This document shows, one piece after another, positions 50,990 through 58,989 of a stretch of DNA of 64,000 bases (position 1 is the stretch's first letter; each line of letters starts with the position of its first letter). This stretch comes from Bacillus timonensis (GTDB taxonomy: Bacteria > Bacillota > Bacilli > Bacillales > Bacillaceae_L): contig JAIVAN010000001.1 of the NCBI GenBank assembly GCA_020171895.1, positions 171,602 through 235,601 of the forward strand, given 5' to 3'. The position numbers and the translations under genes were made by a program. The notes under the pieces were generated by a model. It searched no databases. It was not told the origin of the DNA and worked only from the letters and a program-made list of their open reading frames with translations.

Positions 50990-50998
50990 ATTTTTGTT

Positions 50999-51025
50999 CC
51001 TCTAGATAATGCTAGAGGTTTTTTT
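50999..51025 (+). terminator. Rho-independent terminator of the structured element
   Basis: Stem CCTCTAG with CTAGAGG, loop ATAATG, followed by seven T. Confidence 0.88.
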
Positions 51026-51141
51026 CTTTTTTAACAGGAAAATAGAAGTTCTCTATCGAATACATCGTATAAGCAAAAAACACCTCATGAAAACTCTTGA
51101 AGTCCCCCTTCAAGATCAGCACATAAAAGGAGAAGATACGT

Positions 51142-51405
51142 ATGTTATTTGTTCAAATTGGAATTTTTGTAGTGTTAGTCGTGTTATTTATCTTTATGAT
51201 TCGAGGGCTTTCAAAAGTATTGAAAGTCAGCAGAAATATGGTGTCACATATTCTAGGAATGATTATTTCGTTATTTTTTGGCATTTCGTTGCTTGTCAAT
51301 TTTGATGAGGAAAGTTCCTATATGTTAGTCATGGTTTTATTGTTATTTGCAATAAGTGCATATGGCTTAATGAAGGAAGTTAAAAAAACGAAAGAAAATA
51401 AGTAA
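51142..51405 (+). CDS. Small membrane protein
   Basis: 87 residues with three helices (about 3-21, 33-52 and 59-77) and a lysine-rich tail. The start follows AAAAGGAGAAGATACGT. No family is recognised. Confidence 0.7.
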   Translation: MLFVQIGIFVVLVVLFIFMIRGLSKVLKVSRNMVSHILGMIISLFFGISLLVNFDEESSYMLVMVLLLFAISAYGLMKEVKKTKENK

Positions 51406-51413
51406 TAAAAAAT

Positions 51414-51447
51414 GGCATTACGTCCGTTAAGGATGTAATGCCTCTTT
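51414..51447. terminator. Rho-independent terminator
   Basis: Stem GGCATTACGTCC with GGATGTAATGCC and a short T run; shared by convergent genes. Confidence 0.82.
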
Positions 51448-51450
51448 TAG

Positions 51451-51933
51451 CTAATAGGTGTAATCACTTTCAGGAGATTCTTCATCGCTTTGTGAAGAAT
51501 AGCCCATTGATTGAACAGATTGTTTTGCCATCGCCAGTGAGTTCTCAGCCTGTTGTTGCCATTGCATGATGACTTTTACAAAGGCTTTGTAATCTGTTGG
51601 CGCATTTTCTTCCATCGTTTTAATACCTGCGCGAACACCTTTGTCTTGTTTTTCTGCATTACGAATGCAGTTTGTTAGGGTGGACACGATAGAAGGTTGC
51701 TCTTCTCCATTTGAAAGCCTGATTGCTGCACCTACTGCTGTGACACGATGATAGGAAGCAGGAACAAGATGATTATGCATCTCATTGTTTCCTTTTAAGT
51801 CTTTCGTAGCAGGAATGTAGAGAAGTTGAGTACTCATGGCACAGACCATTTCCTCTGCATAGAGACTTTGTTGTAAGTAAGATAGTGTTTGGGACCATTG
51901 ATTGACACGATAAGAATAAGGTTGATAATACAC
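51451..51933 (-). CDS. Soluble helical protein of unknown function, Tyr/Gln-rich
   Basis: 160 residues from GTG 51933 (AAAGGAGTGTTTCT on the minus strand). Mostly helical, with Tyr/Gln-rich ends (MYYQPYSYRVNQWSQTLSYL at the N-terminus, a Ser/Asp/Tyr tail). The composition recalls small spore-associated proteins of Bacillaceae, but I recognise no family. Confidence 0.7.
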   Translation of the reverse strand: MYYQPYSYRVNQWSQTLSYLQQSLYAEEMVCAMSTQLLYIPATKDLKGNNEMHNHLVPASYHRVTAVGAAIRLSNGEEQPSIVSTLTNCIRNAEKQDKGVRAGIKTMEENAPTDYKAFVKVIMQWQQQAENSLAMAKQSVQSMGYSSQSDEESPESDYTY

Positions 51934-52039
51934 AGAAACACTCCTTTAACGTTTGATTATCTTATTTCATTTTTATGTGGTGGAATAGCATTTCATGTGA
52001 AAAGTTATGAATTTTGTGGAAAAAAGAGGGGGAATCGAA

Positions 52040-52243
52040 ATGGCTAAATCCGTCGTTGAATATAAGACAATTAAGATAAAACCTGAGGCAAGATTGACAA
52101 AGCTTGATATGAATATCGAACGTGCAGATGAACAGTTAAATCTACTAGGTCAGGAGGGGTGGAAGCTAGTTTCTACTCATACAATTGAATTAACGGGTGT
52201 AACAAATGGGATTTATTATACATTCATGCGTGAAAAAGAATAA
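52040..52243 (+). CDS. DUF4177 family protein
   Basis: 67 residues from ATG 52040 (AGAGGGGGAATCGAA upstream). VEYKTIKIKPEARLTKLDMN, LNLLGQEGWKLVSTHTIEL and YYTFMREKE are the DUF4177 pattern, a small alpha-beta sandwich common in Firmicutes. Role unknown. It is 12 nt before a NUDIX gene and probably co-transcribed with it. Confidence 0.88.
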   Translation: MAKSVVEYKTIKIKPEARLTKLDMNIERADEQLNLLGQEGWKLVSTHTIELTGVTNGIYYTFMREKE

Positions 52244-52254
52244 GGGGGAGTATG

Positions 52255-52680
52255 ATGTATATTGTGAACGTAGAAGCAGCCATTTTTAGGGGAGACAAAT
52301 GGTTAATTATAGAACGAAGTAAGAAGGAAGAGCATGCTGGTGGCTTACTTTCACTAGTGGGTGGTACGGTTGAGAATGAAGGTTTTTCTAGTAGTGTCCT
52401 TGAAAAAACGATAAAGCGAGAGATCTTTGAGGAAGTGGGCGTTATTGTTCGAGATGACATGTACTATGTTCGAAATACAACGTTTGTCACAGATAATGGT
52501 GAACTTGTTTTAGACATTGTCTTTTTATGTGAGATTGAAGAAGGGGAACCATTTGTGAAAAGTCCTAATGAAATTGAGTCAGTTCACTGGATGACGTTGG
52601 ATGAAGTATTGGAGCACGACAATTCACCTATTTGGTTAAAAGATAGCTTAGGAGATGCAATGAAATGGAAGAAATCCTAG
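52255..52680 (+). CDS. NUDIX hydrolase
   Basis: 141 residues from ATG 52255 (AAGGGGGAG upstream; ATG 52252 is nearer). The NUDIX box GX5EX7REUXEEXGU is complete: GGTVENEGF at its start and KREIFEEVGVIV at its end. It hydrolyses a nucleoside diphosphate linked to another moiety; substrate cannot be read. Co-transcribed with the DUF4177 gene. Confidence 0.92.
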   Translation: MYIVNVEAAIFRGDKWLIIERSKKEEHAGGLLSLVGGTVENEGFSSSVLEKTIKREIFEEVGVIVRDDMYYVRNTTFVTDNGELVLDIVFLCEIEEGEPFVKSPNEIESVHWMTLDEVLEHDNSPIWLKDSLGDAMKWKKS

Positions 52681-52755
52681 AAACAAGTATGTATATGTGA
52701 GTTGATCTATCATAGTAATAAAGCAATAGAGTGAATGTAGGGAGGTGGTGGGAGA

Positions 52756-52956
52756 ATGATTCATTGGTATGACTGGGTGACACCCACAAATCCATTTGCT
52801 AGTCTGTTTTTTGGTATTTTACTAACCGTTTTTGTTTGTCTTATGGTTTGGTGGGAGACAAAAGATTGGAAAGTTGTTAGAACATCATTTGTGAGTGGGG
52901 TAGCTGTTTCGATCATAGGTGTGTTTCTACTTACGGTAACAGGCTTTTATTCTTAA
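52756..52956 (+). CDS. Small two-helix membrane protein
   Basis: 66 residues with helices at about 12-31 and 43-63. The start follows TAGGGAGGTGGTGGGAGA. No family is recognised. It precedes another membrane protein by 21 nt. Confidence 0.68.
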   Translation: MIHWYDWVTPTNPFASLFFGILLTVFVCLMVWWETKDWKVVRTSFVSGVAVSIIGVFLLTVTGFYS

Positions 52957-52977
52957 TGATGAAAAAGGAGGAGAATG

Positions 52978-53409
52978 ATGCATCCAATTACGGTTATTGA
53001 AATTTTAACGGCAGTCGCAGTGGTTTTCGTACTAGGTGTTATTGCGTTTTTACTTGGAAAGAGATTTCGAAAAGTGAGTATGATGGTAATAGGGCTTGTC
53101 ATTGTTGTTGAATTATCTTTTTTTGCGATTCGTCCATTTTGGATTGATTATCATGTAGAAATAAAAAAAGAGCAGTTAAATTCATATTTGGATAGTAAAT
53201 ACCCAACTGAACAATGGAGTATTTCACGTCAAGAAGGCAGACAGTATAACCCATACACTCTTGAGGTGGAATTTGCTAATGAACCTGGCTGGACGTATTT
53301 GTATCACGTAAAAGATGCTGAGGACATCTATCAGGTTGGTTATGGCGTACCTGATGGATTGGAGCATAATAATGGGTTGCATGTTGAGGACCATCAAGAG
53401 GTTGATTAG
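52978..53409 (+). CDS. Membrane protein with extracytoplasmic domain
   Basis: 143 residues from ATG 52978 (AAAAGGAGGAGA upstream; ATG 52975 nearer). Two membrane helices (about 4-27 and 38-55) and a soluble C-terminal domain of about 85 residues (EQWSISRQEGRQYNPYTLEV, WTYLYHVKDAEDIYQ) that resembles the PepSY/DUF3139-like small domains of bacillar membrane proteins. No firm family. Operon with the preceding gene. Confidence 0.68.
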   Translation: MHPITVIEILTAVAVVFVLGVIAFLLGKRFRKVSMMVIGLVIVVELSFFAIRPFWIDYHVEIKKEQLNSYLDSKYPTEQWSISRQEGRQYNPYTLEVEFANEPGWTYLYHVKDAEDIYQVGYGVPDGLEHNNGLHVEDHQEVD

Positions 53410-53637
53410 AGTTTTTGTAATGAAAAAACCAGGAAAGTTGCTAATCACCTTTTTAAACAGTTAAATAATGCCAATAACTGTTTAATAAATTTATCAAAAT
53501 ACATAAAGGTGTGGTTTTAGAAAAAGGCTCATCCTTCTAATCGTGTAATAGAGACTAAAGTATTATATAACTTGATCTCATATTTTAGGACTTTTAACAA
53601 TAGCATGTATAACTTTCTATTTGGTAGGTGAAGTTTT

Positions 53638-53841
53638 TTGGGGAAATATAATAGTATTTTTGGATTGGTTATAATGATTAGTTTTATCATGTTTATGATT
53701 TTAGGAACATTTTTTACAAGTGGAGATCCTACAGAAGAAGCAGTTTTTTTATTTGGTACAGTTATTATCCTTTTGTTATCATTTCTCATTTCCCTCTTTT
53801 TCTATTTAATTGATTTGGTGAAAAAAAATCGTAGGATATAA
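53638..53841 (+). CDS. Small two-helix membrane protein
   Basis: 67 residues from TTG 53638 (GGTAGGTGAAGTTTT upstream). Helices at about 8-26 and 35-60, with the loop SGDPTEEAVF between them. No family is recognised. It is not preceded by a clear promoter. Confidence 0.55.
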   Translation: MGKYNSIFGLVIMISFIMFMILGTFFTSGDPTEEAVFLFGTVIILLLSFLISLFFYLIDLVKKNRRI

Positions 53842-53891
53842 TAGCTCTTATCATATTAAAATAGAGAATTTAATCATTTAAGGAGAATCTC

Positions 53892-54671
53892 ATGTTTCTA
53901 AAAGAAAATAAGAAGTGGAAGGTCATATTTGTACTGGTTATGATGTTATCACTTCTTTTCATATTTGGTAGAAGTTTTGGCGTTCTTTTTTTGTTAGCGA
54001 ACGTTATCGCTATATATTTTCTTGTTTTTATTCGTCAACAATCGAAAAAATCAACAAATACAATTTTAAACATAAGTCGTGTCGTCATGACTATTGGTTA
54101 TGTCAGTTTTGTTCTTTCGTTTTTGATCTTTGAAGGGTGGATATTATTTGAAGGTCAGTCTAGTAAAAATGTGAACGACGAAGAAATAGACGCTGTTATT
54201 ATTCTTGGTGCAGGTCTTCGTGGTGATCAAATTTCGAAAACGTTAGAGGGTAGATTAGAAGCGGGACTTGAATATCTTATGAAAAATAAAAGCGTTCCTG
54301 TTATCGTTTCTGGTGGACAAGGACCTGGTGAGTTACTTACTGAAGCAGAAGCGATGGGGAATTATTTGCTAGATAATGGAGTTGCAAAAGAGAGAATCTA
54401 CTATGAAAGTCTTTCCACTTCAACCTATGAAAATATTAAATTCTCAAAAGAAATTCTTGAGCAATTGCAAGCGGATCATTCAACCATTTTAATTGTAACA
54501 AGTGATTACCATCTGTTGCGTGCAAAGATGATTGGTGAGAGTTTTGGTTTAACTTGCTATGGTTTAGCAGGTGATTCACCTCTTTTTGTAAAAATAAATT
54601 ATTACATACGAGAGTACTTTGGAATCGTTAAAACGTATATAGATTTGAAAATACTAACTAAATCATCGTGA
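53892..54671 (+). CDS. YdcF/SanA/ElyC-family (DUF218) membrane protein
   Basis: 259 residues. Two or three N-terminal helices (residues about 11-90) and a DUF218 domain: AVIILGAGLRGDQISKTLEG, VPVIVSGGQGPGELLTEAEA, ERIYYESLSTSTYENIKFSK and ILIVTSDYHLLRAKMIGESF. Relatives act in cell-envelope homeostasis. The start follows TTAAGGAGAATCTC. Single gene. Confidence 0.9.
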   Translation: MFLKENKKWKVIFVLVMMLSLLFIFGRSFGVLFLLANVIAIYFLVFIRQQSKKSTNTILNISRVVMTIGYVSFVLSFLIFEGWILFEGQSSKNVNDEEIDAVIILGAGLRGDQISKTLEGRLEAGLEYLMKNKSVPVIVSGGQGPGELLTEAEAMGNYLLDNGVAKERIYYESLSTSTYENIKFSKEILEQLQADHSTILIVTSDYHLLRAKMIGESFGLTCYGLAGDSPLFVKINYYIREYFGIVKTYIDLKILTKSS

Positions 54672-54768
54672 TGATAATTAAGTTTGAACGTTCTATGAAA
54701 TGAATAAAAAGTAGAAGTAAAACATGCTATAATTAAAATAATAACGAAGGGTAGGTGGTCATCTAAGA

Positions 54769-55176
54769 ATGGAAGAGATACTGAAACATATTTTATTAGA
54801 AATGAAAGATATGCGAAAAGATATGAATCATATTCGTACTGATATCACCGATATTCGGGGTGACATTACCGAGATTCGAACTGACATCACGGATATTCGG
54901 GGAGACATCATTGATATTCGAGGTGACATCACCGATATTCGGGGTGACATCACCGAAATTCGAGGTGACATCACGGATATTCGATCTGACATTACCGAGA
55001 TTCGAACTGATATCACTAGATTAGAGCATGGCATCGAGAAATTGCAAAGAAATTTAATTGATAGTCTTGGTTCTTACACTGAAAAAATTGTTGAGTATGT
55101 TGATGATAAAACAGAAGCGCTAAATAAAAGAGTATATAAATTTGAAACGGAATTTGAACGAATAAGCAGACAGTAA
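54769..55176 (+). CDS. Heptad-repeat coiled-coil protein
   Basis: 135 residues. Residues about 21-83 are nine near-perfect heptads of the type (D/E)IRGDIT, a long parallel coiled coil; the flanks are also helical (EILKHILLEMKDMRKDM, GIEKLQRNLIDSLG). The helical, charged build resembles tail-fibre, holin-associated or DUF-type coiled coils of Bacillaceae, without a specific match. The heptads are 21-bp DNA repeats, prone to copy-number change. The start follows AGGGTAGGTGGTCATCTAAGA. Ends at a terminator overlapping the stop codon. Confidence 0.85.
   Translation: MEEILKHILLEMKDMRKDMNHIRTDITDIRGDITEIRTDITDIRGDIIDIRGDITDIRGDITEIRGDITDIRSDITEIRTDITRLEHGIEKLQRNLIDSLGSYTEKIVEYVDDKTEALNKRVYKFETEFERISRQ
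54829..55017 (+). repeat. Nine tandem 21-bp repeats inside the coiled-coil gene
   Basis: Units of the type GATATTCGGGGTGACATCACC encode the heptads of the host gene. Adjacent units differ at a few synonymous and conservative positions, so the tract is degenerate, not freshly expanded. Confidence 0.88.
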
Positions 55177-55211
55177 TCGCGATCATAACTTGCGAAGCTG
55201 TCTGTTTTTTT
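55167..55211 (+). terminator. Rho-independent terminator
   Basis: Stem CAGACAG with CTGTCTG, inner TCGC/GCGA stem, followed by seven T. The stop codon lies in the stem. Confidence 0.82.
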
Positions 55212-55274
55212 ATACATAGTTTTGTAAACCCCATCAATACTATACCTATCATGAATTTTGGATGGTGGATAGGT

Positions 55275-56516
55275 ATGGTTAGGATTTTTATGCTATGTAT
55301 GGCGGTACTTGTTTTGCTCCCGTCATCTTTTATGGCATTTCAACTTGAGCTTCCCGCTTACAAGGTAGCTGTTGTTCGCGAAGGGGATTTATGGATTGTT
55401 GATGGTGGGGTTGAAACGAAAATTACAAGCTCAGGTAAAGTATTCGGTCCAAAGTGGTCACATGATGGTAGATGGGTTCTCTATCAAGAAAGCGGTCCTT
55501 CCGAGCATAGTCAGAAAGAGGTAGAATATAACATTTGGGCTTATCATCTTCCAACTGCTGAGAAAAGAAAGATTTTTTATAATGGTTTTAATCCACAGTG
55601 GGCGCCAAATCGGAACATGATTGCATACAAGGATGAAGGTGTACTCGATTTATCAAATCTCGATCGCTTTTATAATGTTGCACTTGGTGTATTTGGGTAT
55701 ACATGGTTACCGGATGGAAGTGGCTTTTTGATGTCTTCCCAGTCTAGTTTGGAACCAGATGGGTGGACGGATGTAAAATTTTATAAGAAAAAGGTCGATT
55801 TTACCCAATTGAACCAATTGGATTTGCAAAGTAATCTTGAGCATTTTTTTACGTTACCAAAGGAAGTGGGGGTAGGAGATACGAAGGTTTTGTCTATCCA
55901 TACGAGTGAGTTTCAATTTTCACCGAGCGGTAAGTGGATTTCGTTCATCGTTTCACCAACTGCATCTTGGTCAATGGATAGTAATATGCTGTGTGTTCTG
56001 GCTGAAGATGGCAAGAAGTTTGAAGTGTTAGGAGAAATGATAACGGGAGTAGGCGAACCAAAGTGGGCACCTTCAAGTGATACCATTGCCTATATAGAAG
56101 GTGGCGGAAGGATTGTGTTTGGGTTTAAAAATAAGAAATTAAAGGTGAAGGAAATGCCTGCTTCGGGTATGTATACACCTAAAGATTACGCAGAACTAGA
56201 TTTTACTTGGATAAGTGATGACGCTCTTGTCACTTCACGCGTTGAAGAACGAGAATGGTCAAACGATTTTAAGGACCATCCTTTGCCAAGCTTATATCTG
56301 ATTGACCTGAATTCGAATAAACAGCAAAAAATCACGAACCCTCCTACAGGCTACGGGGATTACAATCCCAAATATGTTTCTCAGTTAAACAAGCTGGTTT
56401 GGTTTCGAAAGGAAAGCCTTGTTGATGGAAAAAAAACTCTTTGGATTTCAGAACCTGATGGAAGTAAAGCAAGTATGTGGATGGAGAACGTGGATGAGAT
56501 TGTATTTTATGAATGA
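55275..56516 (+). CDS. TolB-like beta-propeller protein with membrane anchor
   Basis: 413 residues from ATG 55275; the earlier ATG 55251 has no ribosome site and neither is strong. One N-terminal hydrophobic segment (MVRIFMLCMAVLVLLPSS) acts as signal or anchor. The remainder repeats the WD40/TolB pattern: GPKWSHDGRWVLYQESG, FNPQWAPNRNMIAYKDEG, FQFSPSGKWISFIVS, EPKWAPSSDTIAYIEGG. It is probably an extracellular propeller that binds a partner; role unknown. Single gene. Confidence 0.82.
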   Translation: MVRIFMLCMAVLVLLPSSFMAFQLELPAYKVAVVREGDLWIVDGGVETKITSSGKVFGPKWSHDGRWVLYQESGPSEHSQKEVEYNIWAYHLPTAEKRKIFYNGFNPQWAPNRNMIAYKDEGVLDLSNLDRFYNVALGVFGYTWLPDGSGFLMSSQSSLEPDGWTDVKFYKKKVDFTQLNQLDLQSNLEHFFTLPKEVGVGDTKVLSIHTSEFQFSPSGKWISFIVSPTASWSMDSNMLCVLAEDGKKFEVLGEMITGVGEPKWAPSSDTIAYIEGGGRIVFGFKNKKLKVKEMPASGMYTPKDYAELDFTWISDDALVTSRVEEREWSNDFKDHPLPSLYLIDLNSNKQQKITNPPTGYGDYNPKYVSQLNKLVWFRKESLVDGKKTLWISEPDGSKASMWMENVDEIVFYE

Positions 56517-56518
56517 GA

Positions 56519-56548
56519 AAAGTCAGAGTGTGACAGCTCTGACTTTAT
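56519..56548 (+). terminator. Rho-independent terminator
   Basis: A 10-bp stem, AAGTCAGAG with CTCTGACTT, followed by TATTTT. Confidence 0.85.
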
Positions 56549-56597
56549 TTTAAAGAGAAAAGCTAGAACTTATGTGATAGCAAATAGCTGCGTATCT

Positions 56598-56957
56598 TTA
56601 TGTTTTTGTTCCTTGATGAAAAATCATTTGCCAGAAGTTTTCATTCTTCTTCCATATCGAACTACGTAAAGATGCAGAAACCTTTGACGTCCCCACAACT
56701 TGATAGGTGACTAAAGCTACGTCCGCACCTAACCACTTCACGTTAAAATCTTCCATTGTAATGACATAAGAAGTTTCATTTAACAATCCCTCAATGATTT
56801 CTTTTTTGTTCCATATTCGCCCTGAACTTCCGAATTCAACAAAGTCATCGGCTAAAAGACAATCTAACTCAGCTTGATTTTTGCGTATATTAGGAAGCTG
56901 GAGTTTTTGCTCTAATGTGTATAAGTTCTTTTCAATCTCCTGCAGATTCATATTCAT
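56598..56957 (-). CDS. NTF2-like (DUF4440) protein
   Basis: 119 residues, one NTF2/SnoaL-like domain: ELDCLLADDFVEFGSSGRIW, NKKEIIEGLLNE and DVALVTYQVVGTS are typical of DUF4440. Cone-shaped folds of this kind bind small hydrophobic molecules or act as enzymes. Role unknown. The start follows AAAGAGGAGACAAAT on the minus strand. Single gene. Confidence 0.85.
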   Translation of the reverse strand: MNMNLQEIEKNLYTLEQKLQLPNIRKNQAELDCLLADDFVEFGSSGRIWNKKEIIEGLLNETSYVITMEDFNVKWLGADVALVTYQVVGTSKVSASLRSSIWKKNENFWQMIFHQGTKT

Positions 56958-57082
56958 ATTTGTCTCCTCTTTATGTTTTACTAGTTAGTATTCTATTAAG
57001 AAGATGGAATCTCCTTCCTTTCGAGGTGTCGGATGCGTATAATTAGATGTTAAGAATAATGTTTTCGGTAAGGAGTGAAAGT

Positions 57083-57997
57083 GTGGCGAAAAGGATTGTT
57101 TTAGCTGGTGGATCTGGATTTTTAGGTCAAGCTTTAGCTCAGTTTTTAAAAGGAAATGGCTATGGAGTGACCGTGTTAAGTCGAGGTCCTGAGAGGACAG
57201 AAAACGGAATTGAATTTAAACGTTGGAATGGCGTAACGTTAGGAGATTGGCAAGAGACGATTGAAGGAAGCTATGCGGTTGTGAATCTTACTGGAAAAAG
57301 CGTGAATTGTATTTATACGAGGGCAAACCGAGAAGAGATTGTTTCGTCACGACTTGATTCTGTAAAAGTCTTACGAGAAGCGATTGAGAACTGTTCAAAT
57401 CCACCACAAGCGTTTGTCCAAGCTGGTTCACTTGCCATTTTTGGAGATACAAGAGAAGTTTGTGATGAGAACTCAAAATTCGGAGAAGGATTTTCAGTTG
57501 ACGTGTGTAAACAGTGGGAGGAAGAATTTTTCCAAAAGTCCCTACCCAATACTCGCCAAGTGTTTTTGCGAATTGGTTTTGTGTTAGGGCGTGACGGTGG
57601 TGCACTTGAACCATTAATTAAACTTGTTAAATTAAACTTGGGAGGTACAGTAGGCTCAGGGAAGCAGTACATCAGCTGGTTACATATTGAAGATTTGAAT
57701 CGAATGGTTTTAGCATCGGTAGAGGATGTGACATTCTCTGGTGTGTATAACGCTACGGGTCCGTCTCCAGTCACAAATAAAGAATTTATGAAATCGCTGC
57801 GAACGGCGTTAGGAAAAGGATGGACACCTCCAGCACCGTCACCGTTTGTTAAATTAGGCGCATATGTTTTTCTGCGAACGGAACCTGAACTTGCATTAAC
57901 AGGGAGAAATTGCATGCCAAAACGATTATTGGAGCAAGGTTTTCATTTTCACTATACAGATTTAGAAAAAACGCTAAAAGAAATTGTAGGAGGGTGA
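57083..57997 (+). CDS. TIGR01777/YfhF-like NAD-dependent epimerase-fold protein
   Basis: 304 residues from GTG 57083 (AAGGAG at 57070-57075, seven bases upstream); a frame from 57047 is open but unsupported. The Rossmann motif VLAGGSGFLGQALAQFLKG opens the protein, YAVVNLTGKSV and QAGSLAIFGDTREVCDE follow, and the C-terminus TGRNCMPKRLLEQGFHFHY is the conserved tail. The family is related to cell-division-inhibitor SulA-like epimerases and is of unknown role. It is 6 nt before the AlkD gene. Confidence 0.88.
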   Translation: MAKRIVLAGGSGFLGQALAQFLKGNGYGVTVLSRGPERTENGIEFKRWNGVTLGDWQETIEGSYAVVNLTGKSVNCIYTRANREEIVSSRLDSVKVLREAIENCSNPPQAFVQAGSLAIFGDTREVCDENSKFGEGFSVDVCKQWEEEFFQKSLPNTRQVFLRIGFVLGRDGGALEPLIKLVKLNLGGTVGSGKQYISWLHIEDLNRMVLASVEDVTFSGVYNATGPSPVTNKEFMKSLRTALGKGWTPPAPSPFVKLGAYVFLRTEPELALTGRNCMPKRLLEQGFHFHYTDLEKTLKEIVGG

Positions 57998-58003
57998 TGG
58001 GTG

Positions 58004-58711
58004 ATGACGCTTCAAGAAATGATGCAAAAGCTTGAGGAATTAGGAACAGAGCAAACGAAAAATACCTTTTTAAGACACGGTGCAAGATCACCCTTTTTCG
58101 GTGTGAAAATTGGTGATCTTAAAAAGTTAGTTAAGTTTGTGAAAAAGGATCATGATTTGGCATTGGCACTTTTCGACACAGGAAATTCAGATGCAATGTA
58201 TTTAGCAGGATTATCCGTAAATCCGAAACTATTAACGAAGGAAACGCTCAACAAATGGGTGAAGAATGCCTACTGGTATATGATTTCAGAATATACAGTG
58301 GCTCAAGTAGCAGCTGAAAGTGATTATGCGCTTGAATTAGCAAGAGAATGGATGGCTGCCGAAGAAGAAATGATTGCTACAAGCGGATGGAGTACCTATT
58401 CAAATTATTTGTCTATCACACCGAATGAAAAAATAGAGATAGAAGAAGTAAAATCGTTATTAAAGCAAGTGGAAGAAACCGTTCACCAAGAGCGCAATCG
58501 GGTAAGGTATGTGATGAACGGGTTTGTGATTTCAGTAGGGACGTATGTGCCTGAATTAGTCGAGGAAGCCAAGAAGGTGGCAGAGAAAATCGGAAAAGTA
58601 CATGTCGATGTCGGGGATACAGCATGTAAAGTACCACTTGCAACTGCATATATCCAAAAGGTAGAAGAAAGAGGTACAATTGGCGCCAAGAAAAAACGTT
58701 GCGTGTGTTAA
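58004..58711 (+). CDS. AlkD-type DNA alkylation repair protein
   Basis: 235 residues from ATG 58004 (AGGAGGGTGATGGG upstream; GTG 58001 also open). HEAT-repeat fold: THGARSPFFGVKIGDLKKLV-like opening (RHGARSPFFGVKIGDLKKLV), DLALALFDTGNSDAMYLAGL, and the catalytic region with the Trp-Asp pattern in LNKWVKNAYWYMISEYTVAQ, followed by SGWSTYSNYLS. AlkD removes positively charged alkylated bases without base flipping. Operon with the YfhF-like gene. Confidence 0.85.
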   Translation: MTLQEMMQKLEELGTEQTKNTFLRHGARSPFFGVKIGDLKKLVKFVKKDHDLALALFDTGNSDAMYLAGLSVNPKLLTKETLNKWVKNAYWYMISEYTVAQVAAESDYALELAREWMAAEEEMIATSGWSTYSNYLSITPNEKIEIEEVKSLLKQVEETVHQERNRVRYVMNGFVISVGTYVPELVEEAKKVAEKIGKVHVDVGDTACKVPLATAYIQKVEERGTIGAKKKRCVC

Positions 58712-58736
58712 GAGCACAGACATCTTTTTTCTATAA

Positions 58737-58904
58737 ATGAGTGAAGTAGAGGTGTTTAGTATCGCAATTACATTGATCGTATTGGCTGTTTTCCTAATTA
58801 TTGTAAGTATTGTAACACCAATAGGTACTGGTACCGTTCTACTTATTTCATTTTTCTTAATGGTAGTTGGAGTGGTTCTTTACAGGAAGAGAAAACGAAT
58901 ATAA
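58737..58904 (+). CDS. Small two-helix membrane protein
   Basis: 55 residues (MSEVEVFSIAITLIVLAVFL, then a second helix LLISFFLMVVGVVLYRKRK). Length is too short to be caught easily. No good ribosome site precedes ATG 58737, and a GTG at 58752 could be the real start. No family is recognised. Confidence 0.45.
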   Translation: MSEVEVFSIAITLIVLAVFLIIVSIVTPIGTGTVLLISFFLMVVGVVLYRKRKRI

Positions 58905-58951
58905 TCGTTTAAGAGCGGTAATCGTCTTTACTAAATAGACGTTACAAACAA

Positions 58952-58989
58952 AAAGGGAGTTTCCAGTAATGAAAATGGAAACTCCCTTT
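58952..58989. terminator. Bidirectional Rho-independent terminator
   Basis: A 13-bp stem, AAAGGGAGTTTCC with GGAAACTCCCTTT, with a T run on the minus strand. It overlaps the stop codon of the HesB-like gene. Confidence 0.9.

Noticed and set aside
54828..55034. Antisense frame with repeated SPRISVM over the coiled-coil gene
   Set aside because: Mirror of the 21-bp repeats; no ribosome site.
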